36,916 nucleotides of DNA from SFTJ01 sp905210415 (GTDB lineage: Bacteria; Bacteroidota; Bacteroidia; Bacteroidales; Muribaculaceae), in assembly GCA_902476295.1 (NCBI GenBank), contig CABSDC010000015.1, positions 1-36,916 on the forward strand. The letters run 5' to 3'. The number at the start of each line of letters is the position of its first letter. Positions within the stretch are counted from its first letter, which is position 1. Made by a program: the position numbers and the translations under genes. The notes beneath the pieces were generated by a model. It saw only the letters and a program-made list of their open reading frames with translations. It was not told the DNA's origin and searched no databases. Positions 33,689 through 36,916 of this stretch are shown in pieces.

Positions 33689-35383
33689 ATGAAACATATC
33701 AAATTATTATTCATAGCACTCTTGGCATTCGTCTTCAATGCCTGCGTTGAAAGCGAACCTGACTACAAAGACTTCCCTTCGAAGGACGTAGACTTCTCGT
33801 TCGCCGTAGAAGGCAACGAATATGCCACAGATTTCTATTATGTGTCAACACTGCAGTTCACCAACACTTCTTCGCGCCAAGGCGCTGCAAAGTGGGACTT
33901 CGGTGATGGCTCTACATCTACCGAGAGCAATCCTACTCACAAGTTTGCTAAGTCGGGCCGCTACAACGTCACCCTCACCATTGAGGGCGTTGGCAGCCGC
34001 ACTTACCCATTGCTCATCATGGACATCCAACCTACGCTCAGCGTCACTGAGCAAAGCGAGGAAATCGTCACTATCAACGCAGCAAGCATCAAGCTTGGCT
34101 TGGAGTTGCCTAACCCTGACAACTTGACCTGCAAATACATCTGGAAAATGCCAGAAGGCACTACACTTGCCGATGGCACTCCTATCACTACATTTGAAGG
34201 TTATTCTCACGAAGATGGCACCGTTGACAATCCTGGCGCATTGAAGTTTAAGAACATCGGCTCACAAAAGATTGAAGTGCAAACCTACTTCGACATCAAC
34301 GGTGAAAACCGTCGTCTTGCCGACTCTTACATCAACGTGCAAGTGGGTGCCAACGTAGAAGCTCCTACACTCTACTACGCCAACTATGGTGGCAACATCA
34401 AGGCTTACAAGCTTATTGATCCAGCCGACCTCCCAGAAGGCACTAAGAACATGCCATTCGACCTCGGCGTGAGCAGCGGTGTAACTCCTCAATGCATCCT
34501 TTATGCCAACGTTAACGACCAAGACTTCATCTATATCCTCGACTGCGGTAAGAACTTCTGCTATCAAGTGGACAACGACGGTGTGCTTGGCGACGGCAAA
34601 ATCACAGTGATGAGCGCCGACGGCTCTTACGCCAACCTCGTTATCAGCAACATCGGCGGACACGCATTCAGCGACCCATTCTCTGGCTGCATCGTTGGCG
34701 ACAAGTTGCTCTACAACGACCGTAACACTGGCTTCAGCACAATTAATCTCACCGACCGCGGTAAGAAAGAAACTCGCGTTAACGAAAACACCGACTCTTA
34801 CTTCTGCAGCAACCAAAGCCTTGGCTACTATGGTCGCGGTATCGCTTACGGTGCCGTACACACTGGCTTGGCTTACGACAAGGACGGCGTATACTGGTGG
34901 CCTAAGTGCTACAATGCTTCTGGTATCTTCCGCTTCAAGGCTGAAGACATAGGCAAGACAGATGCTAAGCCAACCGAAATCCTTCTCAACGGTGCTACTT
35001 GCAAGGCATTTGCACTCGACGAAAAGCGCGGACACTTCTACTGCTGGCTCACATCTGGTGCCATCGGTACTGGTTTTGCACAATATCCAAAGGTTGGTTA
35101 CACCGAAGGTCTCACTGTTCAACAAAACACTAAGTACATCAAGATGTCGGCTGCTCCTACCGCTGGTAGCGCTGCAAGTTTCGAAGCATTATATGTAACA
35201 CAATTTGCTGTTGACGATGCTACTGGTAACGTTTACTTCGGTTTCATCCCTGACACTGGCGAAACTCACACCACTGGCATCTACTACTACGATTATGCAT
35301 CAGGCTCTATCAAGCACTTCTATGACAGCAGCGATAAAGCCCTTGGTATCTGCATCAATCCACGCAAGACAAAGTTGTTCTAA
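33689..35383 (+). CDS. PKD-domain lipoprotein with propeller-like C-terminal region, likely surface binding protein
   Basis: The start is placed at the ATG at 33689, seven codons inside the longest frame, because MKHIKLLFIALLAFVFNAC is then a normal lipoprotein signal with Cys19 in the lipobox. A PKD domain covers about residues 34-100, with the hallmark WDFGDG (69-74) and the closing GRYNVTLTIEG. A second Ig-like domain follows (about 105-205; CKYIWKMPEGTTLADG). Residues about 215-564 are propeller-like, with LYYANYGGNIKAYK, FIYILDCGKNFCYQVD, GLAYDKDGVYWW and QFAVDDATGNVYFGFIPD. The order lipid anchor, PKD stalk and binding domain is common in surface glycan-binding proteins of Bacteroidetes. 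It is the last gene of the operon; a strong terminator lies 48 bases downstream. Ligand specificity is unknown. Confidence 0.88.
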   Translation: MKHIKLLFIALLAFVFNACVESEPDYKDFPSKDVDFSFAVEGNEYATDFYYVSTLQFTNTSSRQGAAKWDFGDGSTSTESNPTHKFAKSGRYNVTLTIEGVGSRTYPLLIMDIQPTLSVTEQSEEIVTINAASIKLGLELPNPDNLTCKYIWKMPEGTTLADGTPITTFEGYSHEDGTVDNPGALKFKNIGSQKIEVQTYFDINGENRRLADSYINVQVGANVEAPTLYYANYGGNIKAYKLIDPADLPEGTKNMPFDLGVSSGVTPQCILYANVNDQDFIYILDCGKNFCYQVDNDGVLGDGKITVMSADGSYANLVISNIGGHAFSDPFSGCIVGDKLLYNDRNTGFSTINLTDRGKKETRVNENTDSYFCSNQSLGYYGRGIAYGAVHTGLAYDKDGVYWWPKCYNASGIFRFKAEDIGKTDAKPTEILLNGATCKAFALDEKRGHFYCWLTSGAIGTGFAQYPKVGYTEGLTVQQNTKYIKMSAAPTAGSAASFEALYVTQFAVDDATGNVYFGFIPDTGETHTTGIYYYDYASGSIKHFYDSSDKALGICINPRKTKLF

Positions 35384-35431
35384 ACAAGGCTTTAGCAACT
35401 TGCCGTGAGGCAAAAAAATACCCTTTACTTT

Positions 35432-35463
35432 GGGCTATGCCATCTGGGCATAGCCCTTTTTTT
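35432..35463 (+). terminator. Intrinsic terminator of the second SusCD operon
   Basis: GGGCTATGCC (35432-35441) pairs perfectly with GGCATAGCCC (35447-35456), followed by seven T residues. It is placed 48 bases after the stop codon of the PKD lipoprotein and isolates the locus from the malic enzyme gene. Confidence 0.95.
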
Positions 35464-35609
35464 GTCACACAACAATCCCATTTCAGGAATTAGAAATAGG
35501 TGATAACGCCGAGCGACATCGCATCGCTGATTGCCACAGAAGTGGACTATATCTCTACTATAGAACAATCATTAACACTCTCATCGCTCTTCGTTGGAAA
35601 ATAATTTAG

Positions 35610-35617
35610 TAACTTTG
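35610..35617 (+). promoter_or_regulatory. Putative -7 promoter box of the malic enzyme gene
   Basis: TAACTTTG fits TAnnTTTG exactly. No clear TTTG -33 element is seen at 19-21 bases upstream. The predicted leader is about 100 bases. The rest of the 35384-35725 gap contains the terminator at 35432-35463 and nothing else I can name. Confidence 0.5.
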
Positions 35618-35725
35618 CAACCCAATTTCAGAAAAATCTCTTTAGAATTCTTCGCTCCACTCTGCCAAACAAAATTGGCTTGAATCACGTTAGTATATTA
35701 TATTGAAAATCGTAACTAAAAGGAA

Positions 35726-36916
35726 ATGGCAAAAATCACTAAGGAAGCAGCTCTTGCTTATCACTCAGAGGGTCGTCCGGGTAAAATCGAAGTCGTACCC
35801 ACAAAACCATATCAAACGCAGACCGACCTCAGCCTGGCATACTCGCCTGGCGTTGCCGAGCCATGTCTTGAAATTCAGAAAGACCAACAAAACGCTTATA
35901 AATACACCGATAAGGGCAACCTTGTGGCTGTGATCAGCAACGGCACAGCGGTGCTTGGCTTGGGCGACATCGGCGCACTCTCTGGCAAACCAGTGATGGA
36001 GGGTAAGGGTCTGCTGTTTAAAATCTACGGCGGCATCGACGTATTCGACATCGAGGTCAACGAGAAAGACCCCGACAAGTTTATCGAAGCTGTTAAGGCA
36101 ATCGCCCCTACTTTCGGCGGCATCAACCTTGAGGACATTAAGGCTCCGGAATGCTTCGAAATAGAGCGCCGACTGAAGGAGGAACTCGACATCCCTGTGA
36201 TGCACGACGACCAACATGGCACTGCCATAATCTCGGCTGCAGGCCTGCTCAACGCCCTCACTGTGGCTGGCAAAAACATCGAAGACGTGAAGATTGTGGT
36301 TAATGGCGCTGGCGCTGCTGCCATCAGCTGCACAAAGCTCTATGTGGCTCTTGGCGCTAAGCACAGCAACATTGTGATGCTCGACAGCAAAGGTGTGATC
36401 ACCGACAACCGCCCTAACCTCACCGAGCAAAAGCGCGAATTTGCCACCACGCGCCGCGATGTGCACACCCTCGAAGAAGCCATCAAAGGCGCCGATGTAT
36501 TCCTTGGTCTTTCTAAAGGTAACATCCTCACGCAAGATATGGTGCGCTCAATGGCAGCAAACCCTATCGTGTTTGCACTCGCCAACCCTGTGCCAGAAAT
36601 CACCTACGAAGACGCTATGGCTGCACGTCCCGACGTGCTTATGTCTACAGGCCGAAGCGACTATCCTAACCAGATAAACAACGTGATTGGCTTCCCGTAC
36701 ATCTTCCGTGGCGCTCTCGACACAGCAGCCTCTGCCATCAACGAGGAGATGAAACTCGCCGCAGTGCGTGCCATTGCCGACCTTGCCAAGAAACCGGTGC
36801 CTGATGTGGTGAACAAGATATATCACGTCAACAACTTCGTGTTCGGCCGCGACTACTTCATCCCTAAACCTGTCGACCCTCGCCTTATCACCGACGTGTC
36901 GATGGCTGTTGCCAAA
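35726..36916 (+). CDS. maeB: NADP-dependent malic enzyme (MaeB type), truncated by the window edge
   Basis: Malic enzyme oxidatively decarboxylates malate to pyruvate, forming NAD(P)H, in the cytoplasm. The 397 codons visible have no stop, so the gene continues past the right edge. The ATG at 35726 has a purine-rich AAAAGGA just upstream. Signatures are LAYSPGVAEPC (about 37-47), GDIGALSGKPVMEGK, INLEDIKAPECFEIE with the metal-binding acidic residues, MHDDQHGTA (159-167) and the nucleotide-binding VVNGAGAAAISC (191-202). NQINNVIGFPYIFRGALD closes the malic domain. MaeB proteins in Bacteroidales are about 760 residues with a C-terminal phosphotransacetylase-like domain, which would lie outside the window. 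The gene is central metabolism and unrelated to the locus on its left; it has its own promoter box and leader. Confidence 0.95.
   Translation, partial: MAKITKEAALAYHSEGRPGKIEVVPTKPYQTQTDLSLAYSPGVAEPCLEIQKDQQNAYKYTDKGNLVAVISNGTAVLGLGDIGALSGKPVMEGKGLLFKIYGGIDVFDIEVNEKDPDKFIEAVKAIAPTFGGINLEDIKAPECFEIERRLKEELDIPVMHDDQHGTAIISAAGLLNALTVAGKNIEDVKIVVNGAGAAAISCTKLYVALGAKHSNIVMLDSKGVITDNRPNLTEQKREFATTRRDVHTLEEAIKGADVFLGLSKGNILTQDMVRSMAANPIVFALANPVPEITYEDAMAARPDVLMSTGRSDYPNQINNVIGFPYIFRGALDTAASAINEEMKLAAVRAIADLAKKPVPDVVNKIYHVNNFVFGRDYFIPKPVDPRLITDVSMAVAK

Noticed and set aside
34262..35125. Long minus-strand frame of 287 codons
   Set aside because: It is antisense to the PKD lipoprotein, is rich in Val/Ala as expected of a shadow frame, and has no domain signal.
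35400..35413. Small hairpin TTGCC-GTGA-GGCAA after the PKD lipoprotein
   Set aside because: Only 5 bp and followed by A residues on the plus strand; the strong terminator lies just downstream at 35432-35463.
35765..36535. Minus-strand frame of 256 codons near the right edge
   Set aside because: It is the shadow of the malic enzyme on the plus strand, whose motifs are unmistakable but whose stop lies outside the window.

Overview
The window is a carbohydrate/cell-envelope foraging locus from a member of the Bacteroidales. The evidence is two SusC/SusD pairs, lipoproteins with typical lipoboxes, TAnnTTTG-type -7 promoter boxes, and several secreted proteins with C-terminal domains of the type IX secretion (T9SS) kind. 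The style of those tails fits Muribaculaceae or Prevotellaceae, but I cannot place the family firmly. I see no tRNA, rRNA, CRISPR array, insertion sequence or phage gene, and no local regulator (no hybrid two-component, ECF sigma/anti-sigma or AraC-type gene).

Layout. (1) 1-14409, plus strand: a promoter box and a 5' leader hairpin, a SusC transporter gene interrupted by one in-frame TGA, a SusD lipoprotein, a putative TIM-barrel hydrolase (DUF6259-like), a phosphodiester glycosidase (NAGPA/DUF2233), a secreted propeller-like protein, a strong terminator hairpin, a GH3 enzyme fused to a DUF4855-like domain, and an unrecognised secreted protein. (2) 14414-27100, minus strand: read from right to left, a second NAGPA-type protein, a GHL10 (DigH/YngK-like) glycosidase, a small TolB-like propeller protein, a 1224-residue Amidase_3 N-acetylmuramoyl-L-alanine amidase, a terminator, and a GH31 enzyme with its own putative promoter. 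(3) 27101-27520: a divergent intergenic control region. (4) 27521-35383, plus strand: an intact SusC, a SusD-like lipoprotein, a second lipoprotein and a PKD-propeller lipoprotein, closed by a strong terminator. (5) 35726 to the right edge: the start of a MaeB-type malic enzyme, a housekeeping gene that marks the end of the locus.

How the parts may work together (inference). The amidase cuts peptide from MurNAc, the GHL10 family includes enzymes that cut peptide-free peptidoglycan glycans, and NAGPA enzymes cleave sugar-1-phosphodiesters such as occur in teichoic acids and related wall polymers. These proteins carry T9SS-like tails and so should act at or outside the cell surface. GH3, GH31 and the DUF6259-like enzyme have signal peptides but no such tail and could finish the products in the periplasm. 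SusC/SusD and the two extra lipoproteins would bind and import the fragments. The most interesting reading is therefore a utilisation locus for bacterial cell wall and an attached phosphodiester-linked polymer, rather than for plant or host glycan. This is a hypothesis, not shown by the sequence alone.
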